A stretch of DNA of 44,926 nt from a virus, in the IMG/VR virus record IMGVR_UViG_3300028590_000004, positions 1 through 44,926 of that record, one strand, 5' to 3'. This document shows positions 34,381 to 42,031 of this stretch, piece after piece. Position 1 is the first letter of the stretch. Each line of letters opens with the position of its first letter. Below the pieces are notes generated by a model. The model worked only from the letters and a program-made list of their open reading frames with translations. It was not told the DNA's origin and searched no databases. The position numbers and the translations under genes are program-made.

Positions 34381-34397
34381 GGTACCCCTAGTACACA
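34381..34397 (+). promoter_or_regulatory. Phage RNA polymerase promoter, copy 3
   Basis: GGTACCCCTAGTACACA between the ejection-protein gene and the tail fibre. It would drive tail fibre, holin, terminase and lysis genes. A terminator-like hairpin begins on the next base. Confidence 0.88.
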
Positions 34398-34421
34398 GCC
34401 CGCTTCGGCGGGCATCTTTTC
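34398..34421 (+). terminator. Terminator-like hairpin directly after promoter 3
   Basis: GCCCGC, loop TTCG, GCGGGC (34398-34413) followed by ATCTTTT. It has the form of an intrinsic terminator but lies at the very start of the promoter 3 transcript, so it would stop read-through from upstream and might tune or protect the new transcript. The fibre ribosome site AAGGAG follows. Confidence 0.7.
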
Positions 34422-34433
34422 TAAGGAGTCCTA

Positions 34434-36002
34434 ATGTCAACCTTGACCATCAAGCTGGACAGCCAGAACCATTGGTTGGCAGACGGCACCCAAACCGTCT
34501 GGAACTTCGAGTTCTCGGATGGCTACATCAATCGTTCGCATGTGCGAGCGTACTACTCGACGCCTGCTGCTGTGCCTGGGGATCCCCCGGTTCGCACGGA
34601 CCTCGTGATCGACCCCAACACTTCGTTTGTCGGCGACTTCCAGCTGCTCATCACCCCAGCAGTGGCAGACGGCGACACCCTCGTGATCTACCGCGCAACC
34701 CCTCGTGACATGCCCCTCGTGGACTTCCAGGATGGTGGAGGTGTCACGGAACTGAACCTCGACACGACCGCACGTCAGGCCGTCTTCCTCGCGCAGGAGG
34801 CCGCTGACTTCGTTGGCGTATCCACGACGGCTGACCTGCAAGACCTCGCCAACACGGCGATCACGGCTGCTGGCTCTGCCGCCGCCTCGGCAGTCAACGC
34901 CGCTGCTGCTGCTTCCTCCGCCGATGCGGATGCGGCCTACGCAGAGAGCAAGGCCACCCAGGCTGAGTCCGCTGCCACCGCTGCTGCTGGCTCCGCTGCC
35001 AACGCATCGTCCGCTGCCACTACCGCCGTGAACGCCTACGCGGCCACCCAGGCTGTGAAGGTCACCACGAAACACGTGGCGGTGGAAGACAACCCACCGG
35101 TCGCAGACCTCGTGGCAGCAGCCTTCCAGTCCAACCGGACGGTCACCCGGCACGGTGGATACTCTGGCCTCGCCAGCGATCGCCTCGACTACACCGGCAA
35201 TGCCCTCGACCCCCTCGTCGGCAGTGCGGGCTTCAACGACAACTCCACGCTGGTTGGTGGTAACCCCACCATCCCCGGCGTGGTAGATCACCGGTACAGC
35301 TTCCAGGCATACCATCACGTTGTCATGAACGTTGGTGGCATCCTGGCCCAGTACTCCGCGTTCTTCTCGCAGTTGGACGTGCAGTCCGGCTCCGTGACCG
35401 CTGCCCGCCTTGTCGACCTGAACAACCCGCTCGGCGCGGGCACGATCGGCTCTCTGGTCGGTGTGAACATCGGCAACCTCACGCGCGCTTCCGTGGCGGC
35501 GAACAACTGGGGCATCCGCTCGCTGACGAAGCAGTCGTTCTTCGCGGAGTACCTGTTCTTCGGCGACACGGCGGGCGCGTCCTACGGCAGCTTCGGGTAC
35601 GACCCGGCCGGGCACATGACGGTGAAGCCCCGGCCCGGCTATGCCTTCCGCATCGCGGGTGCAGCGGGCGACCGCCGCCTGCGGCTCGGCTCGATCGGTG
35701 GCGACTCCGACGACTCGATTCTTGAGCAGCGCGGCGACGGCGTGACGGTGCTCACGCCCCGGCCGGGCTTCGGCACGCTGCTGCAGGGCACGGTCGAGAT
35801 CGGCGGAGCCCTCGCGGCCACGAACCTCCCGGTCATCTTCCGCCCCTACACAGTCGCCACGCTGCCCCCCGCCGCGACCTGGGTGAACTCGCGCTGCTTC
35901 GTGTCGGATGCCAACGCCACCACCTTCAATTCCATCGTCGCCGCCGGTGGCACCAACAAGGTCCCGGTCTTCAGCGACGGGACGAACTGGCGCATCGGCT
36001 GA
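34434..36002 (+). CDS. Tail fibre protein
   Basis: Host recognition. Residues 1-140 match the T7 gp17 tail-attachment domain (FEFSDGYINRSHVRAYY, LVIYRATPRDMPLVDF). Residues about 140-200 are an Ala/Ser-rich trimeric coiled coil (AAASAVNAAAAASSADADAA). The rest is beta-structured. The end carries the motif DANATTFNSIVAAGGTN and SDGTNWRIG, found at the end of many unrelated phage fibres and typical of exchanged modules. Length 522. First gene after promoter 3. Confidence 0.9.
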   Translation: MSTLTIKLDSQNHWLADGTQTVWNFEFSDGYINRSHVRAYYSTPAAVPGDPPVRTDLVIDPNTSFVGDFQLLITPAVADGDTLVIYRATPRDMPLVDFQDGGGVTELNLDTTARQAVFLAQEAADFVGVSTTADLQDLANTAITAAGSAAASAVNAAAAASSADADAAYAESKATQAESAATAAAGSAANASSAATTAVNAYAATQAVKVTTKHVAVEDNPPVADLVAAAFQSNRTVTRHGGYSGLASDRLDYTGNALDPLVGSAGFNDNSTLVGGNPTIPGVVDHRYSFQAYHHVVMNVGGILAQYSAFFSQLDVQSGSVTAARLVDLNNPLGAGTIGSLVGVNIGNLTRASVAANNWGIRSLTKQSFFAEYLFFGDTAGASYGSFGYDPAGHMTVKPRPGYAFRIAGAAGDRRLRLGSIGGDSDDSILEQRGDGVTVLTPRPGFGTLLQGTVEIGGALAATNLPVIFRPYTVATLPPAATWVNSRCFVSDANATTFNSIVAAGGTNKVPVFSDGTNWRIG

Positions 36003-36030
36003 CCTCGAAGCCAAACCCTCGGAGTAACCA

Positions 36031-36246
36031 TTGAAAACTGAAGCCGCCACGGAGTTGGCAAAAGCAATGCCAGTCACTACCGTTGGCGGTCTCAACCTCT
36101 TCGGGGTTCCACTCCCCGAGGTGGTGCTGATCGCCACCCTCATCTACACCGTGTTCCTGTTGCTGGAAAAGCTGCCGGTCGTCATCGAACGCCTCAAGCA
36201 GTTCACCGCATGGGTGAAAGGATTCAAGAATGAGCAAGGCAAGTGA
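36031..36246 (+). CDS. Holin (T7 gp17.5-like, class II), TTG start
   Basis: Makes membrane lesions that time lysis. The position between tail fibre and small terminase and the size (71 aa) match T7 gp17.5 (67 aa). One clear membrane helix is LPEVVLIATLIYTVFLLLEKLP, after a head MKTEAATELAKAMP, with a charged C-terminus (KGFKNEQGK). The TTG is used because GGAG sits 8 bases before it and no ATG or GTG fits. It overlaps the small terminase by 17 bases. Confidence 0.75.
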   Translation: MKTEAATELAKAMPVTTVGGLNLFGVPLPEVVLIATLIYTVFLLLEKLPVVIERLKQFTAWVKGFKNEQGK

Positions 36247-36559
36247 AGACGAACTCGGTGCAATGCACGGCGCGATTGCGCGCGGGCTCACCGAGATCAT
36301 CACCGACGGTGCAGTGATCGGTAAGGACGAGGACACGGGCAAGGTGATTCGCATCACCCCACCGGCCTCGTACTTCGCCGCTGCCATCGCGTTCGCAAAG
36401 AACAACAACATCACCGCCGATCCGACCACGAATACCGAACTGGTTGGCCTCACCGAGGCCCTGGCGCGCCGCACCGCCGCCAAACAGAAGCTCAACCGCA
36501 CCGCCTTCGACGAGGCAGCGGAGCAACTGGACCGTGATCTCGGAGGCATGATGCAATGA
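36230..36559 (+). CDS. terS: Terminase small subunit
   Basis: Recognises the phage DNA end and hands it to the large subunit. It lies directly before terL and overlaps it by ATGA. The sequence (109 aa; T7 gp18 is 89) starts MSKASEDELGAMHGAIARGL, has the region TPPASYFAAAIAFAKNNNIT and ends in a charged helix. These are features of the T7-type DNA maturase A family. The start lies inside the holin gene. Confidence 0.82.
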   Translation: MSKASEDELGAMHGAIARGLTEIITDGAVIGKDEDTGKVIRITPPASYFAAAIAFAKNNNITADPTTNTELVGLTEALARRTAAKQKLNRTAFDEAAEQLDRDLGGMMQ

Positions 36560-38334
36560 AAGAACGAGAGAGTGAGGCCCTAGCGGCCGTCCGCTGGGCC
36601 AAGCTCAAGCTCGTACAGCAGCACTACGAATCCTTCGTCCCGTTCCTTGAGGACGTGATGGAGGAACTCGGCTTCCACACTTCGGAGATCCAGCGAGACA
36701 TCGCAGGGTTCATGGAGTTTGGCCCGCAGTACATCATGGTGCAGGCGCAGCGTGGGCAGGCCAAGACCACCATCGCTGCCGCGTACGCTGTCTGGTGTTT
36801 GATCCACAGCCCTGCTCACCGTGTGCTGGTCGTCAGCGCCGGGGGTACTCAGGCCGTGGAGATCAGCACCCTGATCGTCCGGATCATCATGAACATGGAC
36901 GTGCTGGAGTGCCTGCGCCCCGACAAGCTCGCGGGTGACCGCACCTCGGTCGAAGCGTTCGACGTGCACCACAGCCTGAAGGGCATCGACAAGTCCCCGT
37001 CCGTCGCCTGCGTTGGTATCGACTCCAACCTGCAAGGCAAGCGGGCGGACTTGCTGATCCCCGATGACGTGGAGTCCGGCAAGAACTCGGCCACGGCGGT
37101 GCAGCGGGCGAAGCTCCTGCACATCACGAAGGACTTCACGTCCATCAACAGCACAGGCCGGATCATCTGGCTCGGCACGCCGCAGACGCTGGAGTCCATC
37201 TACAACTCCCTCGCTGCACGTGGTGTGACGATCCGCATCTGGCCGGGGCGTTACCCGACCGAGAAGCAACTCGCCTTCTACGGTGCCAACCTCGCGCCGA
37301 TCTACGCGCGCAAGCTCGCTGACAACCCCGCTCTCGCGGAAGGCGGCGGCTACCTGGGCGATCAGGGACAACCGGTGGACCCGGTGATCCTGCCCGAGGC
37401 TGTGCTCCAGAAGAAGGAGCTTGACCAGGGTGAGGCGTACTTCCAGCTTCAGCACATGCTGAACGTGACGCTCTCGGATGCGATGCGGTTCCCGCTCAAG
37501 CCCTCAAAGCTTGTGGTGTTCCGCCCCGCTGGCGAGCGCTTCCCGATCAGCGTGGTCCGGGGGATGGGTGACACTCACCTCAAGGACTACTCCGTCGCGG
37601 ACTTCGCGTTCAAGCTCACGATCCCGCACGAGGTCTCCACCGAGACCAACAAGCTGCAGAGCATTTGGGCCTACGTGGACCCGGCCCCTGGCGGGGCCAA
37701 TGCTGACGAGACCGCCTACGCGGTGGGTGGATACCTCAACGGTACCATCTTCCTGCTCGCGTGTGGCGGCATCCCCGGCGGCTACGACGACGAGAAGATG
37801 GAGAAGCTCGCGCATATCCTGAAGCTCCACAAGGTCGATGGCGTGACCATCGAGAAGAACATGGGCTACGGTGCCTTCCGGCACATCTTCACCCCCATCC
37901 TCCGCAAGCACCTCCAATGCCAGATCGACGACGACCTCGTCACCGGGCAGAAGGAAGCACGGATCATCAACACGCTCTCTCCCATCATGGGCCGAGGCGC
38001 ACTCGTGGTGAGCGAGGATGTGATCGAAGAGGATCAGGCCACGGTCGCGGGATACACCGCCTCCATGCGTCAGACGTACTCCCTATTCTACCAACTGGCG
38101 AAGATGAACCAGACGGCCAACGCCCTCATCCACGATGACCGGGCTGATGCGCTTGAAGGTCTCTGCCGCCATTTCCAAGAAGCGCTCGCCAAGGACTCCG
38201 AGAAGGGTCTCAAGGCAGCGAAGGAGAAGGCGTGGAAGGAACTGACCAAAGATCCCTGCGGTCACAACCACTGCCACTCCTATGTCCCCGGTCGCAATTC
38301 GCGGCCAAACATGCTGCGCAACAAGCGCCGCTGA
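36556..38334 (+). CDS. terL: Terminase large subunit (packaging ATPase/nuclease)
   Basis: The motor that packs DNA through the portal. Walker A is QAQRGQAKTT (R66-T72). Walker B with its acidic residues is in RADLLIPDDVESGKN. The C-terminal nuclease starts with the metal-binding Asp in WAYVDPAPGGANADE (D375), and later acidic residues include one in IHDDRADALEG. Length 592 is close to T7 gp19 (586). It is the most useful gene here for placing the phage by phylogeny and suggests packaging with direct terminal repeats, as in T7. Confidence 0.95.
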   Translation: MKERESEALAAVRWAKLKLVQQHYESFVPFLEDVMEELGFHTSEIQRDIAGFMEFGPQYIMVQAQRGQAKTTIAAAYAVWCLIHSPAHRVLVVSAGGTQAVEISTLIVRIIMNMDVLECLRPDKLAGDRTSVEAFDVHHSLKGIDKSPSVACVGIDSNLQGKRADLLIPDDVESGKNSATAVQRAKLLHITKDFTSINSTGRIIWLGTPQTLESIYNSLAARGVTIRIWPGRYPTEKQLAFYGANLAPIYARKLADNPALAEGGGYLGDQGQPVDPVILPEAVLQKKELDQGEAYFQLQHMLNVTLSDAMRFPLKPSKLVVFRPAGERFPISVVRGMGDTHLKDYSVADFAFKLTIPHEVSTETNKLQSIWAYVDPAPGGANADETAYAVGGYLNGTIFLLACGGIPGGYDDEKMEKLAHILKLHKVDGVTIEKNMGYGAFRHIFTPILRKHLQCQIDDDLVTGQKEARIINTLSPIMGRGALVVSEDVIEEDQATVAGYTASMRQTYSLFYQLAKMNQTANALIHDDRADALEGLCRHFQEALAKDSEKGLKAAKEKAWKELTKDPCGHNHCHSYVPGRNSRPNMLRNKRR

Positions 38335-38388
38335 TCCGTTCGCCTCACGGCGCCATGCCCTAACGGGCCTCTCGCAAAGGATAATCCC

Positions 38389-38871
38389 ATGCGTCTCGAT
38401 ACCCTCCCCTCCCCCGGTCAAGTCAACGTCTCCCAGCAACTGCGCCTGAAGGCGTGCCAAGCCATCAGCCAGTGCGAGATGCTGGCTCGGAACACCGCTG
38501 GCGCCAAGACCGCGCAGGCTGCGAAGCTGTCCGCGTTCTTCACCGCGTGCGTTGCCGCGCTCGCCGCGTATGTGGAAGTCGTGCTGCCCACCGTGACTAC
38601 GCGCGTGCGCACGGCCACCAACACGGCCACGATCACGTTCACCGAAGCCCTGCAGCCCAGCACCACGGTGCCGCTGACCTCGGTCGTGTTCTCCCCGGCT
38701 CGCACGGTGACCGCCATCGTGGTCACGGGTTCGACGATGGTCGTCACGGCCACCGGCGTGATCGCCACGGACACCATCACGTACACCCCGCCCACCAACG
38801 GCTCGGTGCACCTGGGTGCCAAGGACCTTGCTGGCAACTTCGTGGCGACCTTCACCGGCGTCCTGGCGTAA
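38389..38871 (+). CDS. Protein with C-terminal Ig-like (SwmB-type) beta domain (160 aa)
   Basis: RBS AAAGGA precedes ATG 38389, after a 54-base gap holding only a weak GCCC-TAAC-GGGC stem. Residues 1-65 are helical and Ala-rich (LRLKACQAISQCEMLARN, AAKLSAFFTACVAALAAYV). Residues 70-160 form a Thr/Val-rich beta sandwich (TNTATITFTEALQPSTTV, DTITYTPPTNGS) like bacterial Ig repeats. Such domains decorate phage heads or tails. A surface-binding virion protein is likely but inferred. Confidence 0.6.
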   Translation: MRLDTLPSPGQVNVSQQLRLKACQAISQCEMLARNTAGAKTAQAAKLSAFFTACVAALAAYVEVVLPTVTTRVRTATNTATITFTEALQPSTTVPLTSVVFSPARTVTAIVVTGSTMVVTATGVIATDTITYTPPTNGSVHLGAKDLAGNFVATFTGVLA

Positions 38872-38874
38872 GCC

Positions 38875-39360
38875 ATGAGTGCGCTCGGACCGAAGGTTCG
38901 GGTGCTGGCCGCGACCCTCGTCATCTCCGCTGCTGGCCTCGCTGGCATCAAGCGTGACGAGGGTGACGTTCGCAAGGTGTACCTTGACCCCGTTGGTATC
39001 CCCACCGTTTGCGTGGGGCACACTGCCACCGTGACCCACAAGGATGTGGGGAAGACCTACAGCGCCGAGACCTGTACCTACCTGCTCAAGCAAGACACCC
39101 GTCAAGCTGTGGCAGCGGTGCAGCGGCTGGTCAAGGCACCGCTCACGCAGCAGCAGTTCGATGCTCTCGTGAGCTTCACGTTCAACGTGGGCGTTGCGAA
39201 CTTCCAGTCCAGCACTCTGCTCAAGCAGTTCAATGCCGGGCAATGCCATGCCGCAGCGGATCAGTTCCAGCGATGGAACAAGGCGCGAGGCAAGGTTCTC
39301 CGTGGTCTCACCATCCGCCGGGCTCATGAAGCAGCCGCGCTGCGGGAGGATTGCCCTTGA
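38875..39360 (+). CDS. Endolysin: lysozyme (GH24) with signal-anchor-release N-terminus
   Basis: Cleaves peptidoglycan at lysis. The catalytic E(8)D(5)T triad is exact: E29 in KRDEGD, D38 in YLDP and T44 in IPTVCVGHT. ALVSFTFNVGV is the conserved GH24 core. The N-terminus (VRVLAATLVISAAGLAG) is a weak, Ala/Gly-rich hydrophobic helix after a basic start, as in SAR endolysins such as that of phiKMV, which are exported without the holin. Length 161. Its stop overlaps a TTG-start gene. Confidence 0.88.
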   Translation: MSALGPKVRVLAATLVISAAGLAGIKRDEGDVRKVYLDPVGIPTVCVGHTATVTHKDVGKTYSAETCTYLLKQDTRQAVAAVQRLVKAPLTQQQFDALVSFTFNVGVANFQSSTLLKQFNAGQCHAAADQFQRWNKARGKVLRGLTIRRAHEAAALREDCP

Positions 39361-39668
39361 CGTTCACCCAGCAGGACATGCGCACCGCATGGAAGATGTT
39401 GAACGAGGTGTGCTTCGGTGGCCTGCTGGACGAACCCAAGTTCACCAGTGGGTCATGCGAGTACGAGAACGTGTTCGGTGTATACTACCCGGACCAGGAA
39501 CGCATTCACATCGACGACCTCTGCACCTCGTACACCATGTTCATCAGCACCATGGCACACGAGATGATCCATCAGTGGCAGGACCAGAACGACAAGCCAG
39601 TGAACCACGGGAACCAATTCCGCAGCATGGCTGCGCTCATCAAGCGACGAACAGGATTGATCGTATGA
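39357..39668 (+). CDS. SprT-like zinc metalloprotein in the lysis cassette (103 aa)
   Basis: Starts at TTG 39357, with GGGAGGA six bases before and overlapping the lysozyme stop. It shows a SprT-like pattern: RTAWKMLNEVCFGGLL, then the zinc motif MAHEMIHQWQDQ (H68, E69, H72) and a later His in VNHGNQF (H84). SprT relatives are DNA-protein crosslink or zinc-dependent peptidases. Its place between lysozyme and spanins could mean a role in lysis or simply a late-expressed protease. No signal sequence. Confidence 0.72.
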   Translation: MTFTQQDMRTAWKMLNEVCFGGLLDEPKFTSGSCEYENVFGVYYPDQERIHIDDLCTSYTMFISTMAHEMIHQWQDQNDKPVNHGNQFRSMAALIKRRTGLIV

Positions 39669-39973
39669 CCACCCTCTACGCATGGCTCGCTGCCGCGCTG
39701 CTGGTGTGCGCCCTGTCCCTCGGGCTGGTGCACAGCATCCGCAGCAACGCCGAGATCCGGGCCGAACGCGACGTAGCTGTCGAACAGCGCCAGAAGCTCC
39801 AGGACGCGCTCAAACGCTCCCAAGCCCTCAGCGCCAAGCTGTCCAAAGAAAAGGCCGCCACGGCCCGCGCAGGGGCCTCCACGCGCCTGTCCGTCGAGAA
39901 GTCCCTGGACTCCCAGCGGGCCTGGGCCGACACACCCGTCCCGAAGGAGGTGCAAGATGCGCTTGTGGAATAA
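39665..39973 (+). CDS. Rz: Inner-membrane spanin (Rz-like)
   Basis: ATG overlaps the previous stop. One N-terminal membrane anchor (LYAWLAAALLVCALSLGLVH) is followed by a long periplasmic coiled coil (ERDVAVEQRQKLQDALKRSQ). This is the i-spanin layout, which with the partner at 39957 fuses inner and outer membranes as the last lysis step. Length 102. Its end overlaps the o-spanin gene by 17 bases. Confidence 0.82.
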   Translation: MTTLYAWLAAALLVCALSLGLVHSIRSNAEIRAERDVAVEQRQKLQDALKRSQALSAKLSKEKAATARAGASTRLSVEKSLDSQRAWADTPVPKEVQDALVE

Positions 39974-40220
39974 GCTGCGGGTATTCCTGCGGGGACTGGG
40001 GCCTCATGTGGCCTTCGTCCTGGCGATCACGCTTGGTGGCTGCGCCTCCGTGCCCGCCGTGCCCTACGAGGCCCTGGCTGACTGCCCTGCCCCTCTCGTG
40101 GACAAGACGACCAACGGCGGGCTGGCGAAGGGTGTGGCGGATCTCCGTCTCGCTCTCAAGCTCTGCAACAACGACAAGGCCATCCTCCGGGAGTGGGCCA
40201 CAGGGAAGGACTCACCATGA
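39957..40220 (+). CDS. Rz1: Outer-membrane spanin lipoprotein (Rz1-like)
   Basis: The N-terminus is a lipoprotein signal: basic start (MRLWNKLRVFLRGLG), hydrophobic core (HVAFVLAITL) and lipobox LGGC (cleavage before Cys). The mature part is short and Pro/Ala-rich first (ASVPAVPYEALADCPAPLV), then helical. It is the o-spanin partner of the preceding gene, in the overlapping style of Rz/Rz1 pairs. AAGGAGG lies before its start. Confidence 0.82.
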   Translation: MRLWNKLRVFLRGLGPHVAFVLAITLGGCASVPAVPYEALADCPAPLVDKTTNGGLAKGVADLRLALKLCNNDKAILREWATGKDSP

Positions 40221-40798
40221 GCGCATACGACCGGCTGACGGGCAAGCTCCGAGGACTCAAGACCTCACCGAGCGGCGAACTGCACGTCCGCAATGCTGGT
40301 GTGGTCAACAGCGCCCGGCGCTTCCTCACCGTGGACAACACAGCCGCAGGCCCTCGGGATATGCTCGTCGCAGGAACCTTGGGCGTACCCTTCCGCTTCC
40401 GCATCGGGCCACCTCCCGGGCAGCGCTGGGGCGTGACCACGGTAGTCGCAGCCATCAGCGACAACGCAACGTTCAACCAGGAGGACTTCGGCGGCATCGC
40501 TGGCGGGCTCGTCAATGGCCTTGCCCTCATGCTCCGCAGCAACGGTGTTGACGTGGAACTGTACGGCGGCTTCCGTGTGAAGAAGAACTACGACTGGTTC
40601 GCTGTCCCAGCCCGCGCCACTCTCACCACCTGGGCAGGTACGGCTCAGACCTTGGAGGCAAGCTTCAACATCTTCCAGGACAGCGGGCAGTACGCGATCC
40701 TTGACGGAGACCTCGGCGAAGAACTCGTCGTGATCGTCCAGGACAACCTTACCTCACTCATCGCCATGCGCGCCGTAGCAAGGTACCTCGTCCTCTAA
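40217..40798 (+). CDS. Hypothetical beta-rich protein, last late gene (193 aa)
   Basis: ATG overlaps the o-spanin stop. The sequence is mostly beta (PSGELHVRNAGVVNSARRFL, LGVPFRFRIGPPPGQRWGVT, ELYGGFRVKKNYDW), with a Gly-rich loop and no signal or membrane helix. It looks like a virion or decoration protein but is placed after the lysis genes. It ends at the long non-coding region. No family is recognised. Confidence 0.65.
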   Translation: MSAYDRLTGKLRGLKTSPSGELHVRNAGVVNSARRFLTVDNTAAGPRDMLVAGTLGVPFRFRIGPPPGQRWGVTTVVAAISDNATFNQEDFGGIAGGLVNGLALMLRSNGVDVELYGGFRVKKNYDWFAVPARATLTTWAGTAQTLEASFNIFQDSGQYAILDGDLGEELVVIVQDNLTSLIAMRAVARYLVL

Positions 40799-40847
40799 GG
40801 TTAGGCCTGACCATAGGCTGGGCTCAAATTTTATTAGACAATTGCGA

Positions 40848-40859
40848 GGAGGGCCCTCC
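40848..40859. repeat. Perfect 12-bp palindrome
   Basis: GGAGGGCCCTCC, 50 bases after the last late gene and next to an AT-rich patch (AATTTTATTAGACAATTG, 40828-40843). It could be a weak terminator stem or a protein-binding site near the genome end. Confidence 0.4.
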
Positions 40860-41168
40860 GACCTCCGGTCCCGCGCCTTCCCCCGTACGCCCTCGCGCTC
40901 CGCGCACGTTGACGCGCGTGGTACGCGTGCGGGCTCGCGCCTGTTTGACGCGGGCGGGCCTCGGGCAGGTCTATCAGCCTTGGGCCGAGGGTTAGTGCGC
41001 GCTTCACGCCACAGCCTCGCCACGGGCTTTGTGCTAGCTCAGGCTACATGGGGTGCTACCCTGGTCCGTTAGGCTCGCCACGGGGCGGGTAGAGGGCTCG
41101 CCGGGGCATTGGCGGGTCAGGCCGAGGGCGTGCGAGCCAGCGGCGCCGATCTATCTGCATCATTGTCG

Positions 41169-41210
41169 TTGCCTATCGCCATAGGTTGGTCATAGGGCTT
41201 GCCTATGAGG
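41169..41210. repeat. Cluster of CCTAT / CATAGG repeats
   Basis: TTGCCTAT occurs at 41169 and 41199 exactly 30 bases apart. CATAGG occurs at 41180 and 41191 and again at 40811 after the last gene. The arms are partly complementary (CCTAT with ATAGG). Short repeats of this kind near the end of T7-like genomes may bind terminase, but that is inference. Confidence 0.4.
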
Positions 41211-41229
41211 CCATCAGCGGGCCATTGCC

Positions 41230-41253
41230 TTAACGAATCCTTAACGCCGTTAA
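41230..41253. repeat. TTAACG direct and inverted repeat
   Basis: TTAACG at 41230 and 41241, the second forming a 13-base palindrome TTAACGCCGTTAA (41241-41253). It is AT-rich against its surroundings and lies 40 bases before the phage promoter. It is a candidate protein-binding site. Confidence 0.4.
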
Positions 41254-41292
41254 TGCTCTGTTGGAATCGCGCTCCCTGGTAGCAGAGGGTCC

Positions 41293-41309
41293 AGTACCCC
41301 TAGTACACA
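41293..41309 (+). promoter_or_regulatory. Phage RNA polymerase promoter, copy 4
   Basis: AGTACCCCTAGTACACA, identical to the other three except the first base. It is alone in non-coding DNA, before the host promoters, like T7 phi-OL/phi-OR near the DNA ends. It may serve replication or late transcription through the end region. Confidence 0.82.
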
Positions 41310-41558
41310 GAACACCGGATGGCTGCATCTATTACACGTGCCCGGAGGACACAAGGCTAGCGCCAACCTCCTGAGAGCCCTGCATCCTTCGGGTGCGAAG
41401 ACAGCAGCGAGCCCAGATGGACAGAGACACAGAGCCACTGACCTAGAGACGGAGGGACCGGCCTCCCACACTAGGAGAGAGAGGAGAGCCTAGAGAGGTA
41501 GAGAGCTGCCCGCCTCCTGCAAGCCTTAGAAGGGAGAGCTAGACCAGGAGCTACGTGA

Positions 41559-41587
41559 TTGACTACTAACATAGATAGGAGTACAGT
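41559..41587 (+). promoter_or_regulatory. Host sigma70-type promoter 1
   Basis: TTGACT (41559-41564), 17-base spacer, TACAGT (41582-41587): five of six and four of six matches to consensus. It is the first of three tandem candidates, all with 17-base spacers, upstream of the early genes, like T7 A1-A3. Confidence 0.65.
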
Positions 41588-41678
41588 CCATCTCAGAGGT
41601 TGATAGGAAGCAGGTGAGAACAGCGGCGTGATAGCCGGTTACTGCAAGACTCCTAGAAGCCTTTAGAGAGCTAGGCTC

Positions 41679-41707
41679 TTGACAAGGTTAGATGATTGGC
41701 CTACACT
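41679..41707 (+). promoter_or_regulatory. Host sigma70-type promoter 2
   Basis: TTGACA (41679-41684, perfect), 17-base spacer, TACACT (41702-41707). The -10 region (GCCTACACTACAGGCTG) is partly repeated at about 41866-41881 without a -35, so a degenerate copy lies downstream. Confidence 0.75.
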
Positions 41708-41753
41708 ACAGGCTGAGAGGTTAGAGATAGCGCAAGACCTTCGGTCAAGGCTA

Positions 41754-41782
41754 TTGACAACCTTGAATAGATGTGAGATGAT
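41754..41782 (+). promoter_or_regulatory. Host sigma70-type promoter 3
   Basis: TTGACA (41754-41759, perfect), 17-base spacer, GATGAT (41777-41782, four of six). It is followed by GCATCTGTTCGAT, a 13-mer that recurs at 43239 in the gap before the kinase gene. Confidence 0.6.
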
Positions 41783-42031
41783 TGCATCTGTTCGATTCGT
41801 TCTTTAAGCTTGCCTCATGGCGGCAGGGTGCTTAGGCTTCCTGCGCGTGTGGTGAGAACGGTTAGCCTACCATACAGGCTGTGAGTACAGATGGATGCTT
41901 CATAGCTCCAGGGAATGGCGTATGCTGGAACCCTGGGTAGGCTGTGTGGCTATGTCTGAATCAATCTCACTGTGCGGCGCTAACGTACCCAGCACATTAA
42001 ACCGGGGCACTCAGTGATGAGAGCGTTTAAC

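Noticed and set aside
38335-38388. Terminator after the large terminase
   Set aside because: Only a 4-bp GCCC/GGGC stem without a T-run; too weak to call.
40842-41072. 76-codon frame after the last late gene
   Set aside because: Arg/Gly/Ala-rich translation typical of CpG-rich non-coding DNA, no ribosome site.
41860-41926. Two further host promoter candidates (TACCAT at 41868, TATGCT at 41921)
   Set aside because: The -10 boxes are acceptable, but the -35 positions match poorly (GCGTGT, TTCATA).
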